Shown here: piece after piece, positions 1-9,158 of the stretch | Position numbering within the stretch: the stretch's first letter is position 1 | Layout of the letters: each line of letters starts with the position of its first letter | Source of the DNA: Candidatus Omnitrophota bacterium | GTDB taxonomy: Bacteria > Omnitrophota > Gorgyraeia > JABMRJ01 | Direction of reading: 5' to 3' | Assembly: GCA_016783555.1 (NCBI GenBank) | Contig: JADHWH010000004.1 | Location: 1-54,019, forward strand | DNA: 54,019 nucleotides | Translations under genes and position numbers: made by a program | The notes under the pieces: generated by a model | Seen by the model: the letters and a program-made list of their open reading frames with translations, nothing else | Told to the model about the DNA's origin: nothing | The model's database searches: none

Positions 1-4
1 TGAA

Positions 5-152
5 AGGCATGCGGGGTTATCCTCGCAGGGACGCTCGCTTGCCCCGCCGAGGCAAGCTTCGCTTCGGTTTTTCTGCTCGCTCGCCCTCGCTTCGCTCGGG
101 CACCATGGCCGCTCGCAGAAAAAGACCCTGCTCAGATAAGCCCCGCACGCCT
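5..152. repeat. imperfect inverted repeat (AGGCATGCGGGGTTATC.. / ..GATAAGCCCCGCACGCCT)
   Basis: Arms 5-30 and 126-152; inner GC-rich hairpins (tttttctgctcgc...gctcgcagaaaaa). Confidence 0.75.
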
Positions 153-309
153 ACGGTATCTATGGCTAAAAAATGAATTGTCTCGCGGGCAACGGCTGGA
201 ATATGCAGCATAAGCACATATGTTTGCAAGGCAGCTAAAGCAAACATAGCGAGGGCGGAGGCAACCCCCGCCCTCACTGCAATAAAAATGAGTAGAGCGG
301 GCAATGGCA

Positions 310-458
310 GGAAATTTTTGCGGGTGGCATTTGGCGGGCGCCCAAATTTTGCAGTGGGGGATGGGGGGATCTGGAGACCCACATAGATTACACATTGGGT
401 GTCAGTACCCCCCACAAAAAATTTGGGCTGCCAAATGACAGGACCCGCAAAAATTTCC
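310..458. repeat. imperfect inverted repeat (GGAAATTTTTGCGGGT.. / ..ACCCGCAAAAATTTCC)
   Basis: 16-bp perfect outer arms at 310-325 and 443-458; pairing continues inward to ctggagaccca/tgggtgtcag. Confidence 0.85.
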
Positions 459-532
459 AATGAGTGTTTTTGCATTTGCATTTTATATATGTATAAGATA
501 TAATTATACCAATAACGCGGAGGTGAGATGCC

Positions 533-1384
533 ATGTTTTTAGAATTGAACCCGGACACGGAAAAGATTCTGATTTCTGTAGCGTTAGTATTGTTTGTATA
601 CCTTATTATGCTTGCGATAATAAGGATAGTTAACAGAAGGATGTCCGATCTTAAAAGGCGCCATTCCACGCGAAAGGCGACTCTCTACATTGCCACTCTT
701 TTGGCATTGGTGATTATCTCTATAATCTGGATTGAGAATTTAAGGACCGTTTCTGTTGTAATAAGCGTTATCGGCGCCGGTTTAGTCGTGGCCTTGGGCG
801 ATATGTTCTTGAGCATAGGCGGATGGTTTCTTATTCTGTTTAAAAGGCCGTTTGAAACGGGCGACAGGATTGAGATGGACGGCGTAAAAGGCGATGTAAT
901 AGATATAAGGCTTTTTCAGACATCGCTGCTTGAAATCGGAAATTGGGTCAAAGAGGATCAATCCACAGGCAGGGTGGTGCATATATCCAACGGCGCCCTC
1001 TTCAAAAAGCCGCTCTTTAACTTTACGAGGGGATTTGAGTTTTTATGGGATGAGATAAAGGTCACAGTAACGTTTGAGAGCAACTGGAAGAAAGCGCAGG
1101 ATATCATGCTGAGGCACGCGCAGATCGAGGCGGAGAAGACCTCAAAGGAAGTGGCCAAGCGTATCAATAAGATGGCCGAAGAGTACCTAATCTTCTACGA
1201 AAAGTTAACGCCTATAACCTATGTCAAGATCGTCGAAAACGGCGTAGAGATATCGTTAAGGTATCTTACCGAGGTAAAGAGGCGCAGGGAATGCCAGAAT
1301 TGTTTAAATAGATTAATCCTCGACGATTTTGAGAAAGAGCGGGATATAGCGTTTGCATACCCTACGTACAGATTGGTCAAGTGA
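533..1384 (+). CDS. MscS-like mechanosensitive ion channel family protein
   Basis: ORF 283 aa; N-terminal TM helices, then VVALGDMFLSIGGWFLILFKRPFETGDRIEMDGVKGDVIDI typical of the MscS beta domain. Confidence 0.85.
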   Translation: MFLELNPDTEKILISVALVLFVYLIMLAIIRIVNRRMSDLKRRHSTRKATLYIATLLALVIISIIWIENLRTVSVVISVIGAGLVVALGDMFLSIGGWFLILFKRPFETGDRIEMDGVKGDVIDIRLFQTSLLEIGNWVKEDQSTGRVVHISNGALFKKPLFNFTRGFEFLWDEIKVTVTFESNWKKAQDIMLRHAQIEAEKTSKEVAKRINKMAEEYLIFYEKLTPITYVKIVENGVEISLRYLTEVKRRRECQNCLNRLILDDFEKERDIAFAYPTYRLVK

Positions 1385-1396
1385 CGGGGTTAAAAG

Positions 1397-2650
1397 ATGG
1401 AAGCTACGATCACACAGAAGATATTGGCGGCGCACGCAGATAAGAAGTCTGTTGAGCCAGGCGAATTTATTGAGGCGAAGATAGACTTCGCGCTCGGCAA
1501 TGATATAACTGCGCCCCTTGCTATAAAGGAGTTTGAAAGATTAGGTGTAAAGAGGGTCTTCGATAAGAATAGAATAGCCCTCATTCCGGACCATTTTACG
1601 CCGAATAAAGACCTAGAGAGCGCCAACCAGTGCAAAATATTGCAGGATTTTGCCCATAAACAGAAGATAAGACATTACTACGAGGTAGGGAGGATGGGCA
1701 TAGAGCACGCGTTGTTGCCGGAATTAGGGCTTGTCTCTCCGGGCGATCTTGTTATAGGCGCCGATTCGCATACATGCACTTACGGGGCGCTCGGCCTCTT
1801 TTCTACGGGTGTAGGCTCTACGGATCTGGCAGCGGCATTCATTACAGGCAGGTGCTGGTTCAGAGTGCCGGAGTCTATGAAGTTTATTTATAAAGGCGGG
1901 CTGAAGAAGTGGGTAGGCGGCAAGGATCTTATCTTATATACTATCGGCGATATCGGCGTCGACGGCGCGCTCTATAAGGCCATGGAATTTACAGGCGATG
2001 CTATCAGTAGATTGCCGATGGACGACAGGTTCTCAATGTGCAATATGGCTATAGAAGCCGGCGCAAAGAGCGGTATCATAGCGGTAGATGAAATCACAAA
2101 AAGATATGTGGGATTTAAGAGATACAAGGTATTTGCAAGTGACAAAAAAGCGGGATATTCAAAAGTTATCGAATATGACGCAAAGACAATTGAGCCGCAG
2201 GTAGCCCTTCCGCACCTACCGAGCAACGCAAGGCCTGTAAAGAGGATTAAGAATATCAGCATCGACCAGGCGGTTATAGGTTCGTGCACAAACGGCAGGA
2301 TATCCGATCTCAGGATAGCGGCGCATGTGCTTAAGGGTAAGAGGGTAAAATCAAATGTGAGGCTTATAGTTATACCCGCGACGCAGTCGGTCTACCTGCA
2401 GGCGGTAGAGGAAGGTTTGGCCGAGATATTTGTAAAGGCAGGCGGTCTCTTCTCCACACCGACTTGCGGCCCGTGCCTCGGCGGTCATATGGGGATCCTC
2501 GCCGAAGGAGAGAGGGCCATCGCCACCACAAACAGGAATTTTGTCGGCAGGATGGGTGATACAAGAAGCGAGGTCTACCTTTCGAATCCGGCCGTCTGCG
2601 CGGCATCGAGCATCAAGGGCAGAATAGCGCATCCGGAAGAGGTCATGTAA
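1397..2650 (+). CDS. leuC: 3-isopropylmalate dehydratase large subunit / homoaconitase family
   Basis: ORF 417 aa; [45 protein letters not shown] Fe-S motifs; followed by the small subunit. Confidence 0.93.
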   Translation: MEATITQKILAAHADKKSVEPGEFIEAKIDFALGNDITAPLAIKEFERLGVKRVFDKNRIALIPDHFTPNKDLESANQCKILQDFAHKQKIRHYYEVGRMGIEHALLPELGLVSPGDLVIGADSHTCTYGALGLFSTGVGSTDLAAAFITGRCWFRVPESMKFIYKGGLKKWVGGKDLILYTIGDIGVDGALYKAMEFTGDAISRLPMDDRFSMCNMAIEAGAKSGIIAVDEITKRYVGFKRYKVFASDKKAGYSKVIEYDAKTIEPQVALPHLPSNARPVKRIKNISIDQAVIGSCTNGRISDLRIAAHVLKGKRVKSNVRLIVIPATQSVYLQAVEEGLAEIFVKAGGLFSTPTCGPCLGGHMGILAEGERAIATTNRNFVGRMGDTRSEVYLSNPAVCAASSIKGRIAHPEEVM

Positions 2651-2660
2651 AAGGGATGAA

Positions 2661-2709
2661 CCCCGTTAGACCTACAGGTTCTAATGGGGGCAGGAGGTCT
2701 AACGGGGTG
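2661..2709 (+). repeat. CCCCGTTAGACCT element F1 (leuC-leuD)
   Basis: Left arm CCCCGTTAGACCT, middle arm aggttctaatgggg, right arm AGGAGGTCTAACGGGGTG. Confidence 0.93.
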
Positions 2710-3216
2710 AAGATAAAAGGCAAGGTTCATAAATTCGGCAATAACGTAAATACAGACGAAATAATACCAGCGTCGTATCTAAATACCACGGATCCCGGAC
2801 AGCTGGCGAGGCATTGCATGGAAGGCATAGATAAGAATTTTTCAAAAATTGTAAAGAGGGGCGATGTTATAGTAGCCGGCAGAAATTTCGGGTGCGGGTC
2901 AAGCCGCGAGCACGCCCCATTATCGATAAAGGGGGCCGGCGTATCGTGTGTCATAGGCAGGAGTTTCGCAAGGATATTTTACAGAAACTGCATAAATATC
3001 GGACTCCCTATATTGGAGTCGAAAGAAGCGGCAAGAAGGATAAGGGTGAATGATAGACTTAAAATAGATACAAAGAGAGGTACGATAGAAGATATTACCT
3101 TAAAGAAGACATTCTATGCGCAGAAATTCCCGCCTTTTATGCAGCAGATGATTTCCGCCGGCGGGTTGATGAAATATATAAAAAAGAAGAAGAGTAAAAT
3201 CCGCCTTCGCACATGA
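2707..3216 (+). CDS. leuD: 3-isopropylmalate dehydratase small subunit
   Basis: VKIKGKVHKFGNNVNTDEIIPASYL...GRNFGCGSSREHAP; likely GTG start at 2707 preceded by AGGAGG; the longer ORF start at 2656 would translate repeat sequence. Confidence 0.9.
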   Translation: MKIKGKVHKFGNNVNTDEIIPASYLNTTDPGQLARHCMEGIDKNFSKIVKRGDVIVAGRNFGCGSSREHAPLSIKGAGVSCVIGRSFARIFYRNCINIGLPILESKEAARRIRVNDRLKIDTKRGTIEDITLKKTFYAQKFPPFMQQMISAGGLMKYIKKKKSKIRLRT

Positions 3217-3327
3217 ATGCGAAAATGAAAGTTTGGCTACGGCGGATTTAATTCGCACGTTCAAAGAAAGGAAAGGAGGAAGTTCAATTTACGAAAATCT
3301 TATATTTTCGTAAATTGAGTGCTCATT
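3197..3327 (+). repeat. multi-hairpin junction element, copy E (partial; left hairpin missing)
   Basis: aaatccgcc...ggcggatttAATTCGCACgTTCAaAGAA...CAATTTACGAAAATcttatATTTTCGTAAATTGagtgCTCATT. Confidence 0.75.
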
Positions 3328-3331
3328 AAAG

Positions 3332-4381
3332 ATGTATAAGATCGCTGTGATACCCGGAGACGGCACGGGGCCTGAGGTTGTAAACGAAGGCTTAAAGGTT
3401 CTCGATGCAGTATCAAGAAAGGCCAATTTTAAATACGATACAAAAATGTTCGACTATGGCGGAGAGCGCTATCGAAAGACAGGCGTGACTCTGCCAGACT
3501 CTGCGTTAGAAGAATTTAAGAAATTTGACGCGATATATCTGGGCGCGGTAGGCGACCCGGAGGTAAAACCGGGGATATTAGAAAAAGGGCTCCTTTTGAA
3601 ACTCAGATTCGGCCTCCAGCAGTACATTAATCTAAGGCCTGTTAAGCTCTATCCCGGCGTCTGGACGCCCGTCAGGGATAAGGGACCGGAAGATATAGAT
3701 TTTGTAGTGGTAAGAGAGAATAACGAAGGGCTCTATGTAGGCGAAGGCGAGTTTAAAGATAAGGGCACGGAGAATGAGATCGCCCTTCAGATTTCACGTA
3801 ACACAAGGAAGGGCGTTGAGAGATGCATACGCTTTGCCTTCGAATATACTAAAAAGAGAAATAAGAGGAAGAAGCTTACGCTCTGCGGCAAGACCAATGT
3901 CTTAACGTACGCATGGGATTTGTGGGAGAGGACGTTTTACGAAGTAGCGAAGGAATATAAAGAGATCCAGACCGATTATACCCATGTAGACGCGACATGC
4001 ATGTGGATGATCAAGAATCCCGAATGGTTCGACGTGATAGTTACGGATAATATGTTCGGGGATATAATAACAGATCTGGGCGCCATGATCCAGGGCGGTA
4101 TGGGTATAGCGGCGGGCGGAAACCTTAATCCCGAAGGCGTCTCTATGTTCGAGCCGATAGGCGGCTCCGCGCCTAAATATACGGGAAAAAATGTTATAAA
4201 CCCTTTAGCCGCGATATGCGCCCTCGAGATGCTGCTGGAGCATATCGGAGAAGAGAAGGCCGCGTCGATGATAGAGAGATCGGTTATACGGGTGACTTCG
4301 GAGAAATTAAAAAGCCTTTCAGCGGGGAAGATGGGCTGCACTACCCAGGAAGTAGGGGATTTAGTAGCTGAATTTTTATAA
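3332..4381 (+). CDS. leuB: isopropylmalate/isocitrate dehydrogenase family (likely 3-isopropylmalate dehydrogenase)
   Basis: MYKIAVIPGDGTGPEVV...DNMFGDIITDLGAMIQGGMGIAAGGN...EPIGGSAP; adjacent to leuCD. Confidence 0.88.
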   Translation: MYKIAVIPGDGTGPEVVNEGLKVLDAVSRKANFKYDTKMFDYGGERYRKTGVTLPDSALEEFKKFDAIYLGAVGDPEVKPGILEKGLLLKLRFGLQQYINLRPVKLYPGVWTPVRDKGPEDIDFVVVRENNEGLYVGEGEFKDKGTENEIALQISRNTRKGVERCIRFAFEYTKKRNKRKKLTLCGKTNVLTYAWDLWERTFYEVAKEYKEIQTDYTHVDATCMWMIKNPEWFDVIVTDNMFGDIITDLGAMIQGGMGIAAGGNLNPEGVSMFEPIGGSAPKYTGKNVINPLAAICALEMLLEHIGEEKAASMIERSVIRVTSEKLKSLSAGKMGCTTQEVGDLVAEFL

Positions 4382-4385
4382 AACG

Positions 4386-4453
4386 ATATGTCATTGCGAG
4401 CGAAGCGAAGCAATCTCTAGAGATTGCTTCGGCGCTTCGCGCCTCGCAATGAC
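4386..4453. repeat. palindromic repeat of the GTCATTGCGAGCGAAGCGAAGCAATCTC type
   Basis: gtcattgcgagcgaagcgaagcaatctctagagattgcttcggcgcttcgcgcctcgcaatgac; near-complete dyad between leuB and asd. Confidence 0.9.
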
Positions 4454-4461
4454 TGGGGGTT

Positions 4462-5493
4462 GTGATGAAGAATTGGAATGTGGCAGTAATGGGGGCGACC
4501 GGCGCCGTAGGCTCAAGGTTCCTCTCTATATTGGAGGAGAGGAATTTTCCGATAAAGAGCATAAAACTTCTGGCATCCAAACGCTCTAAAGGCAAGTCCA
4601 TTAAGTTCAAGAAGAGATCCTGCGAAGTAGAAGAGCTGACCCATGACTCATTCAAGGGAGTGGAACTCGTCTTATCAAGCGCAGGCGCCGAGAGGAGCTT
4701 AGAGTATCTACCCAGCGCCGTTAAGGCGGGCTGTATATGTATAGATAATTCAAGCGCGTTCCGCATGGATGAAAATGTCCCGTTAGTTGTACCTGAGGTA
4801 AACCCCCATGCCGTAAAGCGCCACAGAGGCATAATAGCCAACCCTAACTGTTCGACTATACAGCTGGTAGTAGCGCTGTGGCCGCTTCATAAAAAGGCTA
4901 AGATTAAGAGAGTTGTAGTCTCTACCTATCAGTCTGTATCAGGCGCAGGCGGTAAGAATATATCCGAGTTAAAAGAGCAGGTCTCTTACCTTCAAAAGGC
5001 CAAAGACGCGGATTTAATAGGTAAGCATACCGTGGGTAAATCCTGTATAAAGGAATTCCCGCACCAGATCGCGTTTAATCTGATCCCTCATATTGACAAA
5101 TTTCTGGATAACGCTTATACCAAAGAAGAGATGAAGATGGTCAATGAGACCAGAAAGATTATGGAGGACGATTCTATAGGGATAACCGCCACCGCTATAA
5201 GGGTTCCCGTCTATTATGCCCATTCCGAGAGCGTAAATATTGAGACTGAAGATAAATTAAGCCGAGATGAAGCAAAAGGGATTCTCTCCCGCGCGCCGGG
5301 AGTAACCCTCATAGATGATCCGCAAAATTTTAGATACCCTATGCCCCTAGATGCGGAGGGAACCGACGGTGTCTTTGTAGGAAGGGTTCGCGAAGATGAG
5401 TCTATACCAAACGGCCTTAACCTTTGGATTGTAAGCGACAACCTGCGAAAAGGCGCCGCCTTAAACGCCATCCAGATAGCTGAACTTCTTTAA
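4462..5493 (+). CDS. asd: aspartate-semialdehyde dehydrogenase
   Basis: NVAVMGATGAVGSRFLSILEERNFP...NPNCSTIQLV...VSTYQSVSGAG. Confidence 0.94.
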   Translation: MMKNWNVAVMGATGAVGSRFLSILEERNFPIKSIKLLASKRSKGKSIKFKKRSCEVEELTHDSFKGVELVLSSAGAERSLEYLPSAVKAGCICIDNSSAFRMDENVPLVVPEVNPHAVKRHRGIIANPNCSTIQLVVALWPLHKKAKIKRVVVSTYQSVSGAGGKNISELKEQVSYLQKAKDADLIGKHTVGKSCIKEFPHQIAFNLIPHIDKFLDNAYTKEEMKMVNETRKIMEDDSIGITATAIRVPVYYAHSESVNIETEDKLSRDEAKGILSRAPGVTLIDDPQNFRYPMPLDAEGTDGVFVGRVREDESIPNGLNLWIVSDNLRKGAALNAIQIAELL

Positions 5494-5501
5494 TATAAAA
5501 G

Positions 5502-6236
5502 ATGCGAAATATCAAGCTCACCATTCAATATGACGGTACTAATTATTCCGGGTGGCAGTCACAGAAGAACAGCCTGGCCATCCAGGATATTGTAGAGGCA
5601 TCTCTTAAAAAGCTTACCGGTCAAAGGCATAGGCTGATAGGCGCCGCGAGGACCGACGCGGGCGTCCACGCTAAAGGGCAGGTCGCTAACTTTAAGACAG
5701 AGTCGCGCCTCCCGCTTACCAATATAAGAGACGGCCTTAACCATAATCTTCCGCCCGATATAGTTATAGAGAACGCAAGGCACGTCGCGCTCGATTTTCA
5801 TTCTCGATACGACGCCAAAAGCAAATATTATCGCTATTCGGTTTATACGCAAAAGCCGGTAAGCCCCTTTTATAAAAACTTTGTTGCGCCGGTTCCGCGC
5901 AAATTGGATTTACGGGCGATAAAGAGAGAGTCAAAAGTTCTTTTGGGGAGGCATGATTTTTCCTCATTCCAGGGGAGTAATTCAAAGAGGCTAAACCCGG
6001 TAAGGAATATTTACAGGCTTGAATTGAAAAGGAGTGGTCTCTTTTTGCATTTTGATATCGAAGCCGACGGCTTCTTATACACTATGGTCAGAACGATTAT
6101 CGGCACGCTCATAGGTGTGGGGAGGGGCCGCCTAAAAGAAGGCAGCGTAAAGAAGATTCTACGGGAGAGAAAGAGGAGCCTCGCCGGTCCCACGGCGCCG
6201 GCCAGAGGCCTATCTCTTATTAAGGTGAGGTATTAA
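5502..6236 (+). CDS. truA: tRNA pseudouridine(38-40) synthase TruA
   Basis: NIKLTIQYDGTNYSGWQSQ...GAARTDAGVHAKGQVANF. Confidence 0.95.
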   Translation: MRNIKLTIQYDGTNYSGWQSQKNSLAIQDIVEASLKKLTGQRHRLIGAARTDAGVHAKGQVANFKTESRLPLTNIRDGLNHNLPPDIVIENARHVALDFHSRYDAKSKYYRYSVYTQKPVSPFYKNFVAPVPRKLDLRAIKRESKVLLGRHDFSSFQGSNSKRLNPVRNIYRLELKRSGLFLHFDIEADGFLYTMVRTIIGTLIGVGRGRLKEGSVKKILRERKRSLAGPTAPARGLSLIKVRY

Positions 6237-6401
6237 ATGAGGCCATGATTTACGAAAATCTTTGATTTTCGTAAATCATATGGCCGAATTTACCCAGCCC
6301 CTGCGCGCAGGGGCTGGGTTCAATTCGACCTTTCAGAGAAGAGAAACAGAGGAGATAGGCTTACGAAAAATCTCCGATTTTTCGTAAGCCTAGGTCTCAT
6401 T
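6236..6401 (+). repeat. multi-hairpin junction element, copy A (truA-rsmE)
   Basis: AATGAGGCCATGATTTACGAAAATC...GGCCGAATTTA[CCCAGCCCCTGCGCGCAGGGGCTGGG]TTCAATTCG...TTACGAAAAATCtccGATTTTTCGTAA..GGTCTCATT. Confidence 0.92.
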
Positions 6402-6403
6402 GA

Positions 6404-7141
6404 ATGAGCAGATTTTACATAAGACCGGATAATATAAAAGAGAATAAGATTCGCGTTAACGGCGATGAGGCGCATCACATACTGCGCGTGATGAGGCTGG
6501 AGATCGGCGACGAGATAACGGCCTTCGACGGCACAGGCAGAGAATATTACGGGATAATAGAGGAGGTTTCAAAAAAGGGCGCAGTGATTAAGATAGAAAA
6601 AAGCAGTATGGCCAAAAGCGGCAAGAGGTATACCATAACACTCGCCCAGGCCGTACCTAAGATGGAGAAGATGGATTACATAATACAAAAGACCACTGAG
6701 CTGGGTATAGACTCGATAATACCCATGAATACAAAAAGGACTATTGTAAGATTAAACAAAGAGAAGATGCTGTCAAAACAGAGAAGGTGGAAGAGGATCG
6801 CCGCGGAGGCGTCAAAACAATGCGGCAGGGTTAACATTACCGAAATAGAGAGTTATACAAGCCTTAACGGGGTATTGGAAAGAGGCGATAGGTATGATCT
6901 CGCGCTTATGCCATCCGTCTTTTCCTGCGAAAAAAAGAGCCTCAAAAAGATCTTGCCCGATTTCCAGGGTAGATCCATCCTTTTGCTTATAGGGCCGGAG
7001 GGTGGATTCGACGCCGATGAACACAAGAGGGCGTCAGAAAACGGCGTTATCTTTGTCTCGCTCGGCGAGAACATACTCAGGTGTGACACCGCCGCCATAG
7101 CGGCGGTAGCTATGCTAAAATTTTCCTTAAGCGACATATGA
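6404..7141 (+). CDS. rsmE: 16S rRNA (uracil(1498)-N(3))-methyltransferase
   Basis: MSRFYIRPDNI...AHHILRVMRL...LLIGPEGGFDADE...SLGENILRCDTAAIAAVAM. Confidence 0.93.
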   Translation: MSRFYIRPDNIKENKIRVNGDEAHHILRVMRLEIGDEITAFDGTGREYYGIIEEVSKKGAVIKIEKSSMAKSGKRYTITLAQAVPKMEKMDYIIQKTTELGIDSIIPMNTKRTIVRLNKEKMLSKQRRWKRIAAEASKQCGRVNITEIESYTSLNGVLERGDRYDLALMPSVFSCEKKSLKKILPDFQGRSILLLIGPEGGFDADEHKRASENGVIFVSLGENILRCDTAAIAAVAMLKFSLSDI

Positions 7142-7142
7142 T

Positions 7143-7260
7143 CCCCGTTAGACCTCAAGGAGGTTTAACGGGCGAGGAGGTCTAACGGGGTGATCCCCGT
7201 TAGACCTCTAACGGGAAGTGAAACTCACGAGCTCTAATAGATAGGAGGTCTAACGGGGTG
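7143..7260 (+). repeat. CCCCGTTAGACCT element F2 (rsmE-mtaB), tandem
   Basis: Left, degenerate middle (aggtttaacggg), right, left, right; last arm AGGAGGTCTAACGGGGTG. Confidence 0.95.
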
Positions 7261-8556
7261 ATAAGAAAAGTCAAATTTTATACACTGGGGTGTAAGACCA
7301 ACCAGTATGAGACACAGGCCATAAGGGAGAGTATAATTTCTAAAAAACGCTTTGAGGAAACGCCGCCCTCGGAAAAAGCCGATATCTATATAGTAAATAC
7401 ATGCACAGTTACCGCTAAGGCAGACAGGAATTCGCGCTGGACGATAAATCATTGCCACAGAGAGAATCCCAATGCAAAAATTTTAGTCACAGGCTGCCTT
7501 GCTGAGCTGGACGATAAGATGATAAAGGACCTGCCCGGCGTCTTTTTAATAGCAAAGAACAGAGATAAGCACCGGATCAAGGATTTTCTAAATACGACAT
7601 ACGACATACGACATACGATATACGGGAGACAAGATTACACCCCATTAAAGATCAGCGGCTTTCAAAATCGGACCAAGGCATTTATAAAGATACAGGACGG
7701 CTGCGATAACTTCTGCGCCTACTGTAAAGTTCCGCTGGCAAGAGGAAGGTCAAGAAGCAGAGACGTAGAGGGCATTGTGGAGGAAGTAGCAAGGCTTTTG
7801 GATAGCGGCTTTAAGGAGCTCGTTTTGACGGGGATATGCCTTGGAGATTGGGGCAAGGGGCTTGAGGGAGATTTCAAACTGCCGGAACTCCTTGAAAAAA
7901 TCACAAAAATCAATAGAGATTTTAGAGTGCGCTTAAGCTCGATAGAGCCAAATTTGATTGAAGATAACTTAATAGAAAAGGTCGCAAGAGATGATAAGAT
8001 TTGCAATCATCTGCATATACCCCTGCAGAGCGGCAGCGATAAAATACTTAAAACTATGAGAAGGCCCTATACCGCGAATGAATACCTCCGGACTATTAAG
8101 AAGATACGAAAGGCGATACCGGCAATTTCAATAACCTCCGATGTGATGGTCGGGTTTCCCGGAGAGTCTCTCAAGGATTTTAACGCAACCGTCAGGCTGA
8201 TAAAAGATATTTTTCCTTCGAGACTTCATATTTTTCCCTATAGTAAAAGAAGAGGAACGCCGGCATATATATTGAATGACAAGCTTACACCGAAAGAAAA
8301 GAAAGCCAGGAGAGAGATCCTTGTAAATTTGTCAGAGAAATTATCCTATAAATACAGGAGACGCTTTTTAGGCAAGACCGTAAGCGGTCTTATCGAAGCG
8401 AAGAGGGATCCCGGGACAGACCTCCTTACCGGCTACACTGATACTTACATAAGATTTTTACTGAAAGGGGATGACTCGCTTATGGGTAAAATAACTGCGT
8501 TGAAAATCAATAAACTGGCTGGAAAATCTACCTTTTGTAAGCATTTATCTGGCTAA
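7258..8556 (+). CDS. mtaB: tRNA methylthiotransferase, MtaB family (radical SAM)
   Basis: KFYTLGCKTNQYETQAI...IVNTCTVTAKAD...KIQDGCDNFCAYCKVPLARGRSRSR; GTG start at 7258. Confidence 0.9.
   Translation: MIRKVKFYTLGCKTNQYETQAIRESIISKKRFEETPPSEKADIYIVNTCTVTAKADRNSRWTINHCHRENPNAKILVTGCLAELDDKMIKDLPGVFLIAKNRDKHRIKDFLNTTYDIRHTIYGRQDYTPLKISGFQNRTKAFIKIQDGCDNFCAYCKVPLARGRSRSRDVEGIVEEVARLLDSGFKELVLTGICLGDWGKGLEGDFKLPELLEKITKINRDFRVRLSSIEPNLIEDNLIEKVARDDKICNHLHIPLQSGSDKILKTMRRPYTANEYLRTIKKIRKAIPAISITSDVMVGFPGESLKDFNATVRLIKDIFPSRLHIFPYSKRRGTPAYILNDKLTPKEKKARREILVNLSEKLSYKYRRRFLGKTVSGLIEAKRDPGTDLLTGYTDTYIRFLLKGDDSLMGKITALKINKLAGKSTFCKHLSG
7594..7621 (+). repeat. heptamer tandem repeat (ACGACAT)x3 + ACGATAT inside mtaB
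   Basis: acgacat acgacat acgacat acgatat. Confidence 0.95.
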
Positions 8557-8568
8557 TCTTAGTATCCC

Positions 8569-8597
8569 TTGACTTCTTACCCTTTATATGATATACT
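8569..8597 (+). promoter_or_regulatory. putative sigma70 promoter
   Basis: TTGACT-17 nt-TATACT upstream of the cvpA-like gene. Confidence 0.7.
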
Positions 8598-8620
8598 TAT
8601 AACACTTTTGACAATTAAAT

Positions 8621-9139
8621 ATGGGATTACTAGACATTTTATCACGTATAAATTGGGTCGATGTTTTAATCCTAACTATTTTATTTAGAATATGTTACGT
8701 CGGTTTTAACAGAGGCCTCGCAAACGAAGCTGTCCCCCTCATCGGAATTTATGCCGCTTTAGTAATCTCCTTACATTTTTATGCACCTATCGGAAATTTT
8801 ATATCGGGTTTTACCTCCATAAATAAGAACCATGCTTATGTATTGTGTTTTGTCTCTCTCGCCGCATTTACAAATTATGTATTTAGCATAATAGAGGCAT
8901 ATATCGTATCAAAAGTGATGCAAATTCATGTGGCATCTTTGCTTGACAGGATAGGCGGTTTGTTTTTCGGGATTTTAAGAGGGATACTGCTGGCTTCAGT
9001 TGTGATAACGGCACTTGAACTAATACCCATTAAATATCTCGATGACTCTATTTACAAACGGTCTTTATTGGGCACGCGGTTTTTGAATATAGCGAAGGGC
9101 GCCCATAATAAGACGTTCTCTTTCTTAGGCGTTAGATAA
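8621..9139 (+). CDS. CvpA family protein
   Basis: 172 aa; four hydrophobic segments, NWVDVLILTILFRICYVGFNRGLANE typical of CvpA N-terminus. Confidence 0.75.
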   Translation: MGLLDILSRINWVDVLILTILFRICYVGFNRGLANEAVPLIGIYAALVISLHFYAPIGNFISGFTSINKNHAYVLCFVSLAAFTNYVFSIIEAYIVSKVMQIHVASLLDRIGGLFFGILRGILLASVVITALELIPIKYLDDSIYKRSLLGTRFLNIAKGAHNKTFSFLGVR

Positions 9140-9158
9140 AATATACGGTTTTTATAAT

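Noticed and set aside
17-481. Minus-strand ORF 154 aa at the window start
   Set aside because: Overlaps two inverted repeats, low-complexity translation, no recognisable domain; likely spurious.
2656-2706. ATG start giving LeuD an N-terminal MNPVRPTGSNGGRRSNG extension
   Set aside because: The extension is translated repeat sequence; GTG 2707 with AGGAGG fits the family start. The same reasoning applies to murB 39090 versus 39129.
7143-7260. Possible CRISPR array (repeated CCCCGTTAGACCT/AGGTCTAACGGGG units)
   Set aside because: Units are alternately inverted with irregular short spacers and no cas genes nearby.
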